Shown in pieces: positions 36,483-46,428 of a stretch of 64,000 nt of DNA (the first letter of the stretch is position 1; every line of letters begins with the position of its first letter). The translations under genes and the position numbers were made by a program. The notes beneath the pieces were generated by a model. The model saw only the letters and a list, made by a program, of their open reading frames with translations. It had not been told where the DNA came from and did not search any database. The DNA is from Arachidicoccus ginsenosidivorans (GTDB taxonomy: Bacteria; Bacteroidota; Bacteroidia; Chitinophagales; Chitinophagaceae). The stretch covers positions 4,030,001 through 4,094,000 of the forward strand of contig NZ_CP042434.1 of assembly GCF_007971385.1 (NCBI RefSeq). Direction: 5' to 3'.

Positions 36483-37193
36483 TTAAACCTCTGTGAATTT
36501 ATACCCTACACCTCTTACGGAATGAAAATAGGTCGGATTACGGCTATCTTTTTCAAAGTATTTTCTGAAGTTCAAAATGAAATTGTCAATGGTTCTTGTG
36601 GCCGGAAATACATTATACCCCCATACGACCTGTAATATTTTCTCTCTGGTGACCACTTCGTTTTTGTTTTCAAAGAGTAGTTTGAGTAACATCGTTTCCT
36701 TTTTACTCAATTCAACGGTTTTGCCTTCCCAGGTGGTGGCCTGTTGGGCATTAAAAAAGATTTGATTGTCCCCAAAACTAAAAGAGTCGCTGATTGTTTC
36801 CTTATCCTGCAGTTTTTTGTTTTTCTCAATCAGTTTATAAACGCGCAGCAGTAATTCTTCCAGGTCAAAAGGCTTGGTCAGGTAATCATCTGCTCCTTTT
36901 TTCAGACCGGTTACTTTGTCTACGGTTGTGTTTTTGGCACTTAGTATCAAAATAGGTGTTTCAATATTTTGAATACGAATACGTTCTGTTGCACTGATGC
37001 CATCTAGCTCTGGCAGCATTACATCCATAATAATGAGGTCAAAGTATTCATTCTCTACAGCCTTTAAAGCCTTATTGCCATCATAGGCAGAAGTTACTGT
37101 ATAGCCTTCCAGCTCCAGGTTCAGTTTTAGGGTGTCATGCAGGTTTTCTTCGTCTTCTACCAGTAATATATTGCCGTTATTTGCTGTTGTCAT
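36483..37193 (-). CDS. OmpR-family response regulator
   Basis: The 236-residue protein has a receiver domain (about 7-120). VEDEEN holds the acidic pocket, Asp57 in IIMDVMLPELDG is the phosphorylation site, and the conserved Lys is in YLTKPFDLEEL. A winged-helix DNA-binding domain follows (about 140-235: LSKKETMLLKLLFENKNEVV, then SVRGVGYKF). It starts 11 bases after its histidine kinase stop region in the same operon. The regulon is unknown. Confidence 0.94.
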   Translation of the reverse strand: MTTANNGNILLVEDEENLHDTLKLNLELEGYTVTSAYDGNKALKAVENEYFDLIIMDVMLPELDGISATERIRIQNIETPILILSAKNTTVDKVTGLKKGADDYLTKPFDLEELLLRVYKLIEKNKKLQDKETISDSFSFGDNQIFFNAQQATTWEGKTVELSKKETMLLKLLFENKNEVVTREKILQVVWGYNVFPATRTIDNFILNFRKYFEKDSRNPTYFHSVRGVGYKFTEV

Positions 37194-37204
37194 GCTGAAA
37201 AGTC

Positions 37205-38188
37205 TTATTGTTTTAATAATGAAAACTGTATGGTAAAGATAGCGCCATTTGGTTGATTATCCGCCAGCTGGATCTGACCTGCGTGCTCCTGTGTAATCTT
37301 TTTGCATAAATATAGCCCTAGGCCGGTACCTTTCGTTTTGCGTACAGATTCACTGCCTGACCTGTAGAATTTGGCGAATATCTTGGATTTTTCTGATGCG
37401 TCAATGCCAGGCCCCTGATCAGCCACATGTAAGATGGCATACTTATCTTTAATATTTTCGACGCCGGCCGTTATTGTTGAAGGCTGAGGTGCATATTTTA
37501 TGGCATTTTCTAGCAGATTACTGATGAGTAGTTCGAGTAATAATTGCTCGCCTTTTATCCATACATCAGGTGTTACCCGGGTAATAAAAGTTCTGGAAGG
37601 GTGCCGCAGCTGAAATTGATGCAGCTGCTCTGTCATGATCTCAGATAAATTGACCGCTTGTGCACTAAGGGGGTGCTGGCCACTTTCAAGTTGCGCCGTT
37701 GTCAGAATATTGCTGGTCAGGGTATTGAGCCTATTGGTTTCACTGAGTGTATTTTCCAATAATTTACGTTGCTGATCCGGATTTAAATGGCGTTTAAGCA
37801 TGGTTTCCAGATTCAGCCTGGCAACAGCAATTGGTGTTTTCAATTCATGGGTAATGGCCATCATGAAATTCTGCTGCTGATCCGCCTGCCTGAATCCTTG
37901 GCGGATCGTTCTGTAAACAAAGGCGGCTCCAATCATAATCAGGATAAAGAAGGTGGACCCCTCTCCTACATATTGCAGGAATTTACGATGTTTTGCATCT
38001 TTAAGCGCCACGACCTTCTCCTGATACTGGTAGTCATCCTGGCGCAGTTGCTCATAACGATAAAAATACATCTGCTGGTTTTGTTTTTCCAAAGAGATAA
38101 ACCACCATACCAGTGCAGACACGATATAGAGCAGTAAAAACCAATAGGTAAAGGAAATAAAATAAAACTTATGTTTTTTCATGATCAA
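37205..38188 (-). CDS. Membrane sensor histidine kinase
   Basis: The 327-residue kinase has two membrane helices (about 9-31 and 76-94) enclosing a short periplasmic loop of about 45 residues. This is too small for a typical ligand-binding sensor domain. His114 in AITHELKTPIAV is the autophosphorylation site. The ATPase domain shows LLENAIKYAP (N box), DQGPGI (G1) and GTGLGLYLCK (G2). It lies directly upstream of the response regulator, so the pair forms a two-component system. Confidence 0.93.
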   Translation of the reverse strand: MIMKKHKFYFISFTYWFLLLYIVSALVWWFISLEKQNQQMYFYRYEQLRQDDYQYQEKVVALKDAKHRKFLQYVGEGSTFFILIMIGAAFVYRTIRQGFRQADQQQNFMMAITHELKTPIAVARLNLETMLKRHLNPDQQRKLLENTLSETNRLNTLTSNILTTAQLESGQHPLSAQAVNLSEIMTEQLHQFQLRHPSRTFITRVTPDVWIKGEQLLLELLISNLLENAIKYAPQPSTITAGVENIKDKYAILHVADQGPGIDASEKSKIFAKFYRSGSESVRKTKGTGLGLYLCKKITQEHAGQIQLADNQPNGAIFTIQFSLLKQ

Positions 38189-38284
38189 TAAGGGCTTAAT
38201 TTTGCCCCATATACGAGCCTAAAATTGAATTTAAGGGGCAATTTAGCCAAAATTAAGTAGGTTTGTTATTAAATTTATTATTAT

Positions 38285-39160
38285 ATGCTTCTTTCAATGA
38301 CAGGCTATGGCCGTGCAGAACAGTTAATCGGGGACAAAACTTTCCTGGTAGAGATCAAATCACTCAATGGGAAGCAGTATGATATCCGAATGAACCTGCC
38401 TGCATTATTGAAGCCTTTTGAGTTTAATATTCGCAATCTGATCTCCGATCATCTGATCAGAGGTAGTGTTGAATGTACGGTCACCATCAAACAAAATGGT
38501 GCCGGGAAATCAGTAGCCTTAAATGCCGAGCTGGCTAAACATTTTTATATATCTATGGAAAGGCTGGCCAGAGAGCTCAATGCATCCACCGAACACTTGT
38601 TGGGGGCTGTGCTTAAGCTGCCAGAGGTCATCTCTAGTTCAACAGAGGTCTTAAGTGATCAGGATTATGCGGCATTTGAACAAATCCTCTTAAACGCGTT
38701 GCAAGCCATCGAGAAACACAGAGAAGGTGAAGGCGCTGCGCTGGAACAGGATCTACTGTTACGCATTAAAAACATAGAATCTTATCAACCTCAGATCGCT
38801 GCAAAAGAAGTCAATCGCCGAGTGAAGATAAAAGAACACCTTACCAAGATTTTAGAAGAACATGTAGGAAAAGAGTCCTATGATGCCAACAGGCTTGAAC
38901 AGGAGTTGGTGTATTACATTGAAAAGATTGATATCAGTGAAGAACAAGTGCGTTTAAAAACGCATTGTGCCTATTTTAAAGAGATCTTGCAGGAATCAGG
39001 CAAGTCCAAAGGCAAAAAACTGGGATTTGTGCTGCAAGAAATTGGCAGAGAGATCAATACGACTGGTTCTAAGGCCTATGATCTGGATATACAGCGACTG
39101 GTTGTGCAGATGAAAGATGAGTTAGAAAAAGCCAAAGAGCAAATCTTAAATGTACTCTGA
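38285..39160 (+). CDS. YicC-family endoribonuclease
   Basis: The 291-residue protein has the YicC opening MLLSMTGYGRAEQ and the conserved C-terminal block EINTTGSKAYDLDIQRLVVQ then MKDELEKAKEQ. YicC proteins have been shown to be RNA-cleaving enzymes acting on mRNA and small RNA. No membrane or export signal is seen. The gene is divergent from the histidine-kinase operon. Confidence 0.9.
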   Translation: MLLSMTGYGRAEQLIGDKTFLVEIKSLNGKQYDIRMNLPALLKPFEFNIRNLISDHLIRGSVECTVTIKQNGAGKSVALNAELAKHFYISMERLARELNASTEHLLGAVLKLPEVISSSTEVLSDQDYAAFEQILLNALQAIEKHREGEGAALEQDLLLRIKNIESYQPQIAAKEVNRRVKIKEHLTKILEEHVGKESYDANRLEQELVYYIEKIDISEEQVRLKTHCAYFKEILQESGKSKGKKLGFVLQEIGREINTTGSKAYDLDIQRLVVQMKDELEKAKEQILNVL

Positions 39161-39321
39161 TCTCGCTCATACCGGCAATATAAATTATAGTGCTCTAAGA
39201 TGTTGAACCACAAATTGCCTTGAGCTATTAATGCGTTTAGCCAGCGTTTCTATCATTTGAATTGAAGTTAAGTCATACAGAATATACCCAGAGAGAATAT
39301 ACCAAGAGAGAGAATACACTT

Positions 39322-39993
39322 ATGCGTTGCACCTTAAGAGTTATACATACCGTTAAACAAACTTTCTTTAAGGAACCGACAGACCTGAAAAGGCTGGGGT
39401 GCTTTGCTGCGGCGTTTTTATTAATTTGTTTTAGCAGCTGCAGTGATCAGGTAGGTTTTCAGGAGAGATTGGTCTCAATTCCAAAGCAAGCCTGGACGCA
39501 TGAATACCAGCCTTGGATACAGATACAAGTTCAGGATTCTACGGTGCCTTACCGGGTTTATGTCGTTATTCGTCATAATCAGCAGTTTAAATACGATAAT
39601 TTATTACTCCGTTATGGATATATTGCTCCTGGGGATAGTGTAAAGTATCAGGAGGTGAATCTTCCGTTGGCTAAAAATGGTCAGTGGCTGGGAGATACCC
39701 TGGGCTCTATTGTGGAGACCAGAATACGCCTGGGGGGCATGGCGGCCAGACTTCCAATTGGTAACAATGGCTTCGTCCTAAGTCATCTGATGCCCGATGA
39801 ACCATTGCTAGGTGTGTTACAGTTGGGAATCCGCATTGAGGCGGCCGGCCCTTACCAGACAGCGGAGTCAGCGCAAGTTGCAGATTCCACCGGGCTACAT
39901 AATACGGGTAAAAATATCTTGGATACGGATACCACGCATAAAGCTGCTGCTAACGAATCAGAAAAGAATAAAAATAGCGGGAAAAAAAGATGA
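39322..39993 (+). CDS. gldH: Gliding motility lipoprotein GldH
   Basis: GldH is a lipoprotein needed for gliding motility and linked to type IX secretion in Bacteroidota. I use the ATG at 39322; the frame is open from 39262 and the real start is uncertain. A hydrophobic segment ending in the lipobox LLICFSSC gives a lipidated Cys. QAWTHEYQPWIQIQVQDS, VVIRHNQQFKYDNLLLRYGY and the late LLGVLQLGIRIE agree with the family. The C-terminal 40 residues are Lys/Asn/Asp-rich. No other gld gene is in the window. Confidence 0.82.
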   Translation: MRCTLRVIHTVKQTFFKEPTDLKRLGCFAAAFLLICFSSCSDQVGFQERLVSIPKQAWTHEYQPWIQIQVQDSTVPYRVYVVIRHNQQFKYDNLLLRYGYIAPGDSVKYQEVNLPLAKNGQWLGDTLGSIVETRIRLGGMAARLPIGNNGFVLSHLMPDEPLLGVLQLGIRIEAAGPYQTAESAQVADSTGLHNTGKNILDTDTTHKAAANESEKNKNSGKKR

Positions 39994-40007
39994 GATTTGA
40001 CGCTCCT

Positions 40008-41750
40008 TTACTTTTTTACAATAAGGCCTTTTCCAAAAGGCATATTATCTGTTACACTGACAGGTAATTTTCCTTTGGCTCCGATTTTTCCAAGCAGGAA
40101 GTCTGCGACTGTCTTTTGGAAAACATCTTCATCCTGGTAACTGACTAGCAAGTTTTTAAAGGCAGTGAAGTTTTTTAAGGCATAAGGATTCCCCATCACA
40201 ACCAATGTACTACCCCCATTATAGGCTTGAATATGATCAATGAGTTGCAATGCCTGCGCACTTATGTGAAAATTGTCTGCCGGTCTTTTGCTAAAACCAC
40301 TAATAGAAATTACAATACGTTCATATTGGCCGCTTTTTATTTTTTGCAGGATAGCTGTTGCGACGCTATTGTTGTCGGAGTAACCAAAATAATAATTATC
40401 GGTGCCAGCATTGTTTTTTAATTGCTGAGCCAGGATGCTCTTCGTCTTCCCACCGACCTGCAAATAAGCGGTTTTCTGGCTTTTATTCAGGGGTTTAAAG
40501 CTGTTTTTTTCCAGCCGGACGGCGGTCAGGCTGCGCCTGGCCACTTCCTGGCTCAAGAAGGCTACCTCCTTGTTCAGATCACTGGTCAAATGGTCCGTAT
40601 TGATATTTTCCGGATTCGGGCGGTTTAAACCTAAATGGTATTTTGCATATAATACCTTTTTAACCCTGGGCTCCAGCTCTGTCCAACTGAGCGCTCCTTT
40701 TTGGATGGCTGCATTGATTTTTTTGATACCGAGTCCAACATCCTCTGGTAAGCACAACATATCATTGCCCGCTTTTAGCGACATGACACAAACTTCACCT
40801 GCCGGAAAATATTTGGCCACTCCTTTCATGCCCAGAGCATCTGTAAAAGACAGGCCTTTAAAGCCGATTTTCTTTCGGAGTAAGTCGGTTACAAACTTAT
40901 GGGACAGGGAGCTTGCCAGATGGGGTGTGCTGTCAATTTTGGGAATGGATAAATGGGCGATCATCACTGAGCCGATGCCTGCCTTAAAAACGCGTTTAAA
41001 AGGGACTAGCTCCAATTTTTCCAGTTCGGGCAAAGATTTTTCAATGACAGGCAGATCCAAATGAGAATCCACCGATACATCGCCATGACCTGGGAAGTGT
41101 TTGGCGCAGGCCATGATACCTTGACTTTGCATGCCTTTCATGATAGCCACTCCGTAGGTGGATACGACATTTTTATCCTGGCCGAAGGAACGGTAGCCGA
41201 TTACAGGGTTGGCCGGATTGTTATTGATATCCACAACGGGTGCGTAATTCACCTGGATGCCCATGCGCAGACATTGTCTGGCCATGGCCTCTCCTATCTG
41301 GTAAACCAGGTGCTGACTTTTTCTCATGGCACCCATGGTCAGCTGATCCGGGAATTTTTCCACACCTTCCATGCGCATCCCAAGGCCGGTCTCTGCGTCA
41401 ATACATACCATCAGGGGCGTTTGGGCTGCCTGCTGTAATTGCTTTAAGGTAGCTGCCTGATCTTCAGGCGTGCCTTGAAACAGACAAATTGCCCCGATAT
41501 TATAGCGTTTTACCAGATCCATTATTTTGTCCCCATAGATCTCTGCTTTGCCATTATTTAAGCCGCTTTCTCTTAGCACCATTAGTTGGGCTAACCGTTG
41601 GTCCGGCGTTAAGGATTGATAAACACTATCTACCCATTTAGTAGCGGAAGTTGATTTTTTAAAGAAATTTTGACTGTAGGCAGACGTTGCCATCAGCGTA
41701 CCGACAACCAGGATGCAGAAAAACTTTGTATTGGGAGCTTTAATAAACAT
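40008..41750 (-). CDS. Secreted glycoside hydrolase family 3 enzyme (beta-N-acetylhexosaminidase, NagZ-like)
   Basis: GH3 NagZ-type enzymes release N-acetylglucosamine from muropeptides or chitin fragments. The 580-residue protein has a signal peptide (to about residue 26, TSAYSQ). The NagZ signature AKHFPGHGDVSVDSHLDLP at about residues 216-233 carries the catalytic His-Asp dyad, and FTDALGMKGV has the nucleophile Asp. The C-terminal 200 residues form the extra alpha/beta sandwich domain, which single-domain NagZ of E. coli lacks. Confidence 0.88.
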   Translation of the reverse strand: MFIKAPNTKFFCILVVGTLMATSAYSQNFFKKSTSATKWVDSVYQSLTPDQRLAQLMVLRESGLNNGKAEIYGDKIMDLVKRYNIGAICLFQGTPEDQAATLKQLQQAAQTPLMVCIDAETGLGMRMEGVEKFPDQLTMGAMRKSQHLVYQIGEAMARQCLRMGIQVNYAPVVDINNNPANPVIGYRSFGQDKNVVSTYGVAIMKGMQSQGIMACAKHFPGHGDVSVDSHLDLPVIEKSLPELEKLELVPFKRVFKAGIGSVMIAHLSIPKIDSTPHLASSLSHKFVTDLLRKKIGFKGLSFTDALGMKGVAKYFPAGEVCVMSLKAGNDMLCLPEDVGLGIKKINAAIQKGALSWTELEPRVKKVLYAKYHLGLNRPNPENINTDHLTSDLNKEVAFLSQEVARRSLTAVRLEKNSFKPLNKSQKTAYLQVGGKTKSILAQQLKNNAGTDNYYFGYSDNNSVATAILQKIKSGQYERIVISISGFSKRPADNFHISAQALQLIDHIQAYNGGSTLVVMGNPYALKNFTAFKNLLVSYQDEDVFQKTVADFLLGKIGAKGKLPVSVTDNMPFGKGLIVKK

Positions 41751-42416
41751 ATTTAACCTTTAAGACTTTAGAATATTAGAGAATCAGAAGAGCTGACCGG
41801 CCCTAAAGTTAATGGAATAGCGGTTTATGCGCAAACAAATTATAATATCCGCATAAAAACGCATTTGTTCTCCATAAAAATCAAAGACATCTTCAATGGC
41901 ATCTCTATTTGCCCTAAAATTATAGGATTTAAACGCAGATAACAGTTGAATTTATACCCATTTTACTTTAGAAAGGCATCCAAGGCCATTTCAATAATTG
42001 AAATATTGAAATAGACTTTATGTTTATAGTATACCAAATGGTTATGTGTTATTTTTAAATATCATATTACTAGCGATATACTACTCTAAAATTTCAGACA
42101 AGTAAATGTTTTGAGCGTAATAAGGCCTCAAAATGGAGATTAATATAGATATCAATGGTATTAAGATAAAATGGACGGTCGTGTGATGCTTTATTCTTTT
42201 TATAATGAGGCGGCAAAAATATATAGGCCAAAATAATCAGTCAATTGGGAAGGATTAACTTTTTAGACTGACCCGATCGTGATTCATCCCAATAATATTA
42301 AGGTAGACTACCATACCTGGGTAGTCTACCTTAATATTATTTATTGAAGATCGTTTTATCGCGGTTTTACCAGGTAGCTATCCAGCTATCTTTATGGTTA
42401 GCGGTTTTGAGGTATC
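41751..42416. other. Intergenic region of 666 bp between the GH3 gene and the sigma-factor gene
   Basis: No reading frame of note is present. It contains a 22-bp perfect inverted repeat at 42291-42340, just past the sigma-factor gene. The rest is AT-rich. It should hold the GH3 promoter, but I cannot fix it. Confidence 0.5.
42291..42340 (-). terminator. Terminator hairpin with a 22-bp perfect stem after the sigma-factor gene
   Basis: Arms 42291-42312 and 42319-42340 are exact reverse complements with a 6-nt loop (atacct). The stem base is A/T-rich (AATAATATTA). It lies about 75 bases beyond the sigma-factor stop. Confidence 0.75.
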
Positions 42417-43007
42417 TCAGAGTTCAATCTGGTGCGTAGCCATAAGTTTGCGCAAATTTAATAATCCATAGCGCATCCGGCCTAAAGCCGTATTAATACT
42501 ACAGTCCGTCAATCTGGCGATTTCCTTAAAACTCATGTCCCCATAATGACGTAGCACTAGCACTTCTCTTTGCGAGGCAGGCAAATGTTCCAGCAACCTG
42601 CTCACCGTTTGATAGGTTTCCTGACGTACTCTTTGATTTTCAGCGTTTTCATTATGGTAAATACCCATTACATCAAAAATGTCCCGCATATCATTTTGAT
42701 CTGTACTGACAAAAGGTGCCCTTTTTAATCTGCGGAAATGATCCACAGATAAATTGTGTGCAATACGCATTATCCAAGGAAGGACTTTTCCTTCCTCATT
42801 GTACCGGCCACTGCGTAGCGTGTCAATGACACGGATAAACGTCTCCTGGAAGATATCCTCGGCCAGGTATTTGTCTTTTACCAAAAAGAAAATGGAAGTG
42901 TAAATTTTGTCTTTATACTTCTCAATCAGTTGTTCCAACGCGTTTAGGTCTCCGTTTTGGAAGCGAGATACCAGCTGAGTATCCGTTGGGTAATCATTAT
43001 TACTCAT
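42417..43007 (-). CDS. ECF-type RNA polymerase sigma factor
   Basis: The 196-residue protein has sigma region 2 (about 25-95: LAEDIFQETFIRVIDTL, then LPWIMRIAHNLSVDHFRR) and region 4 (about 130-185: LPASQREVLVLRHYGDMSFK, then SINTALGRMRYGLLNLRK). No anti-sigma gene is adjacent, so it may be controlled in another way. Such free-standing sigma factors are common in Bacteroidota. Confidence 0.92.
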   Translation of the reverse strand: MSNNDYPTDTQLVSRFQNGDLNALEQLIEKYKDKIYTSIFFLVKDKYLAEDIFQETFIRVIDTLRSGRYNEEGKVLPWIMRIAHNLSVDHFRRLKRAPFVSTDQNDMRDIFDVMGIYHNENAENQRVRQETYQTVSRLLEHLPASQREVLVLRHYGDMSFKEIARLTDCSINTALGRMRYGLLNLRKLMATHQIEL

Positions 43008-43294
43008 GGTTAGTTCATTTTATTGGATATTGGCGCAGTTCTCATTCTCTGGTCTCAGCAGCCCGTTTCCAAATGAATATTAGTTTTTCTGAGTAAAAAT
43101 GCTCAATAGGCGTATAAAGTTTTACTGGGCAAAAATAAGGTATTTGTTAAATAATTTCCAAATCAAACCCTTCCTTTTTTTGAAATTACGCATTATATTT
43201 TTAACGTCGGTGATGTGTTTTGGTAAATTTTGCTACATTTTTAAGAAATTAATTATTTTTTTATCCGGTCTGATTAGTAACTTTATCCTCTATT

Positions 43295-46194
43295 ATGCAA
43301 ATCCAGAATAAATCCATCTCAGCAAAAGCCACTAAAAATGGGGCTTCTAAGCAAATATCAGGCAAAAAAGACAAGTCAGCACAAGTTAAAGCCACTAAAG
43401 ACCAGAATGGCTCCGCTAATGCGATTGAAGTGGCCGCCAGTCTAAATCAGGACATATTTATTAAAGGCGCCAGAACACATAATTTGAAAAATGTATCAGT
43501 TGCCTTCCCCAGAAATAAGCTTATTGTGGTAACCGGTGTTTCAGGCAGCGGTAAATCTTCTCTTACCATTGACACTTTATTTGCAGAAGGCCAAAGACGC
43601 TATGCGGAAAGCCTGAATGCTTATGTAAGGCAGTTTATGGCACGCATGGATAAGCCGGATGTGGATTATATTAAGGGACTTTGCCCGGCCATCGCCATTG
43701 AACAAAAGGTGACGACGCGTTCACCCCGGTCAACCGTGGGATCAATGACTGAAATCTATGATTATCTTAGATTACTCTATGCAAGGATCGGTATTACCAT
43801 TTCACCGGTAAGCGGTCAGGAAGTAAAAAAAGACGATGTAGCGGATGTGCTACGGATGGTGGAAAGTGCATCTACAGGTGCCCGCATTTATATACTCAGC
43901 GGGTTTAAGCAGCATAGTGGCAGGGATCAAAGAGAGGAACTGGAGATTTTAATGCAGAAAGGCTTTTCCAGGGTTTGCTTTGTTAAAGCGGATGAAAATA
44001 CTGAATTATCAGAGATTGATGAACTTTTGCAACTAACAGATAGTGGCCTTAAAAAGAAACTCGCTAACCGCGGGGTGTATGTTCTGATAGACCGCATTAA
44101 AAAAAGAGCCTTTAGTGAGGAAGATATCCATAGAATCACAGATTCCATTGAAACTGCTTTTTATGAAGGTGAGGAACAAATGAAGCTTTTAATTGATGAT
44201 AAATTAAGCAACTTCAGCCGTAAATTTGAGCTCGATGGGATTCAGTTTGAACAACCTGAACCCAATTTATTTTCCTTTAATAATCCATATGGGGCTTGCA
44301 GAACCTGTGAGGGTTTTGGTCAGGTGCTCGGTATTGATAAGGATCTGGTTATACCGGACCAAAGACTCAGCGTCTTTGAAGGGGCAGTTGCCCCGTGGAA
44401 GGGCGAGAAACTGGTCTGGTGGAAAAATCAGTTTTTAAAGCATGCACACAAATTTGATTTTCCGATCCACAACCTTATCAGGAGCTGACGGCCGCTCAAA
44501 AAAGGTCTTTATGGAATGGTGATATAGATGCCTATGGTATCAATGACTTTTTTAAAGATGTGCAGCAAAATCTCTATAAGATTCAGTTCAGGGTATTGCA
44601 AAGCAGATACCGTGGCAGAACAGATTGCCCGGATTGCGATGGATACCGGTTAAGACCAGAGGCCTTATATATTAAAGTCGGAGGCCTACATATCGGAGAA
44701 CTTTGCCGGATGCCGGTAGAAGATTTAAAGCATTGGTTGGACGAGCTGGTCCCTACCCTTTCTGAAACCCAGACAAAAATTGCTGCCAGGCTTTTATTAG
44801 AACTGCAGCAAAGAATGCAGACTTTGCTGGACGTCGGGCTCGGATATCTTACCCTGGAAAGGATGGCAAATACCCTCAGCGGCGGGGAGAGTCAACGTAT
44901 TCAACTAACCAGAAGTCTGGGCAGTAACCTGACTAATTCTTTGTATATTCTGGATGAGCCATCCATTGGACTTCATCCAAGAGATACAGACCGGCTGATT
45001 CAGGTATTAAAACAATTAAAATCCTTGGGTAATACCATTGTTGTGGTAGAACACGACGAGATGATTATGCGGGAAGCGGATTATATCATCGACATGGGGC
45101 CACTGGCAGCGCATCTTGGCGGTGAAATCATTGCTAAAGGGACAGCCACCGAGCTGATGGCCAATCCAGATAGCTTAACTGGTAAGTATCTAAAAGGTAC
45201 ACTTAGCATCGATGCCCCCAAAAATGTACGTTCTTTTACCAATAGCATACAAGTGAAAGGTGCTCGGCAAAATAATTTGAAAAATATCGATGTTAAGTTT
45301 CCATTAAACGTGATGTGTGTGGTCACTGGTGTATCCGGTAGCGGTAAGACGACACTGGTCAAACAGATTCTCTATCCCGGTATTATGAAGCAAAAAAGCG
45401 GTACAGCGGAAAAGGTAGGGCTGCACCAGTCCATTACCGGCGACCTTAGCCAAATAAGTAGTGTCGAGATTGTGGATCAGAATCCGATTGGTAAATCCTC
45501 CAGAAGCAATCCTGTAACTTATATTAAGGCTTATGATGAAATCCGACAATTATTTGCCAAACAATATCTGGCCAAGGTCAGGGGATATACGCCTGGTTAT
45601 TTTTCATTTAATGTGGATGGTGGACGCTGCGACGCTTGTAAAGGAGAAGGAGAGCAAACTGTGGAAATGCAGTTCCTGGCTGACGTGCATCTTATTTGTG
45701 ATGTCTGTAAAGGGAAACGTTTTAAACAGGAAGTGCTGGAAATAACTTATAAAGAAAAGAGCATTCATGATGTATTGGAGATGAGTGTGGACGAGGCAAT
45801 AGCGTTTTTTAAAGATGAAAAAGGTTTGGCTCAAGCCCTGGTGCCACTCCAACAAGTGGGTTTAGGCTATATTAAACTCGGGCAACCCTCCAATACGCTG
45901 AGTGGCGGTGAGGCGCAACGTGTCAAACTAGCGAGTTTTCTAGGTAAGAACAAATCAAATGAACACACCCTATTTATTTTCGACGAGCCAACCACCGGTC
46001 TGCATTTTCATGATATCCGTAAGCTTTTGGATGCGTTTAATGCACTAATTGACCGAGGTCATTCGCTGATTATTATAGAACACAATACAGATGTTATCAA
46101 ATCCGCTGACTGGGTAATTGACCTTGGACCGGAAGCCGGACTTAAAGGCGGGCAGTTGGTTTTTGAAGGAAAGCCGGCAGATCTTAAAAAGTAA
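43295..46194 (+). CDS. uvrA: UvrABC system protein A (frameshifted near residue 392)
   Basis: UvrA recognises DNA damage and loads UvrB in nucleotide excision repair. The N-terminal frame (43295-44488) has a Lys-rich 50-residue extension, Walker A GVSGSGKSS at about 81-89 and a zinc-finger half GACRTCEGFG. It ends as FDFPIHNLIRS where the family has FPIHKPYQEL. The other frame continues with exactly that, from 44472. One missing A at 44471-44472 repairs it to about 966 residues. The second half has CPDCDGYRL, LSGGESQR, a second Walker A, the zinc finger CDACKGEGEQ/CDVCKGKRF and LSGGEAQR. Confidence 0.94.
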
Positions 46195-46207
46195 CTGCAA
46201 GTTATAC

Positions 46208-46231
46208 AGGTAAATATCTCTAAATTTACCT
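46208..46231 (+). terminator. Weak hairpin after uvrA
   Basis: AGGTAAAT (46208-46215) pairs with ATTTACCT (46224-46231) over an 8-nt loop, 13 bases past the uvrA stop. There is no strong T run, so it is a modest terminator candidate. Confidence 0.35.
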
Positions 46232-46270
46232 ATATTTAATCTGGATTTATAGCAAAAGGAAACGGGGGGT

Positions 46271-46420
46271 AAAAATTCTACCGGCAAATTTGTTCTTTTA
46301 GTAAGAAAAGTTGCCGGCGGAAATTTTAATGAGTAGCGATCGCCTAGGGGGATGCTTGGTGTTAAATCGGCGGTGCGCCCAGCGCTTGTCTACCTGTTTT
46401 CAATTCAATAACTTTAAACA
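46271..46420 (+). other. GC-rich structured intergenic segment upstream of the beta-CASP gene
   Basis: Several pairings stand out. CCGGCAA/TTGCCGG encloses an inner CTTTT/GAAAAG stem (46280-46317). A tight GGCG-GTG-CGCC hairpin lies near 46370-46380. GCGATCGCCTAGG lies between them. The segment is clearly richer in G/C than its surroundings and has no reading frame. It could be a structured 5' leader, a small RNA or a dispersed repeat; I cannot match it to a known RNA family. Confidence 0.3.
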
Positions 46421-46428
46421 GATCATAT

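Noticed and set aside
39262..39321. TTG at 39262 as the gldH start
   Set aside because: The added residues come from a short imperfect direct repeat (gagagaatatacc) and are not lipoprotein-like; the ATG at 39322 is preferred.
46336..46343. GCGATCGC as a HIP1 repeat
   Set aside because: HIP1 is a cyanobacterial repeat and only this one copy was noticed here, so it is coincidence.
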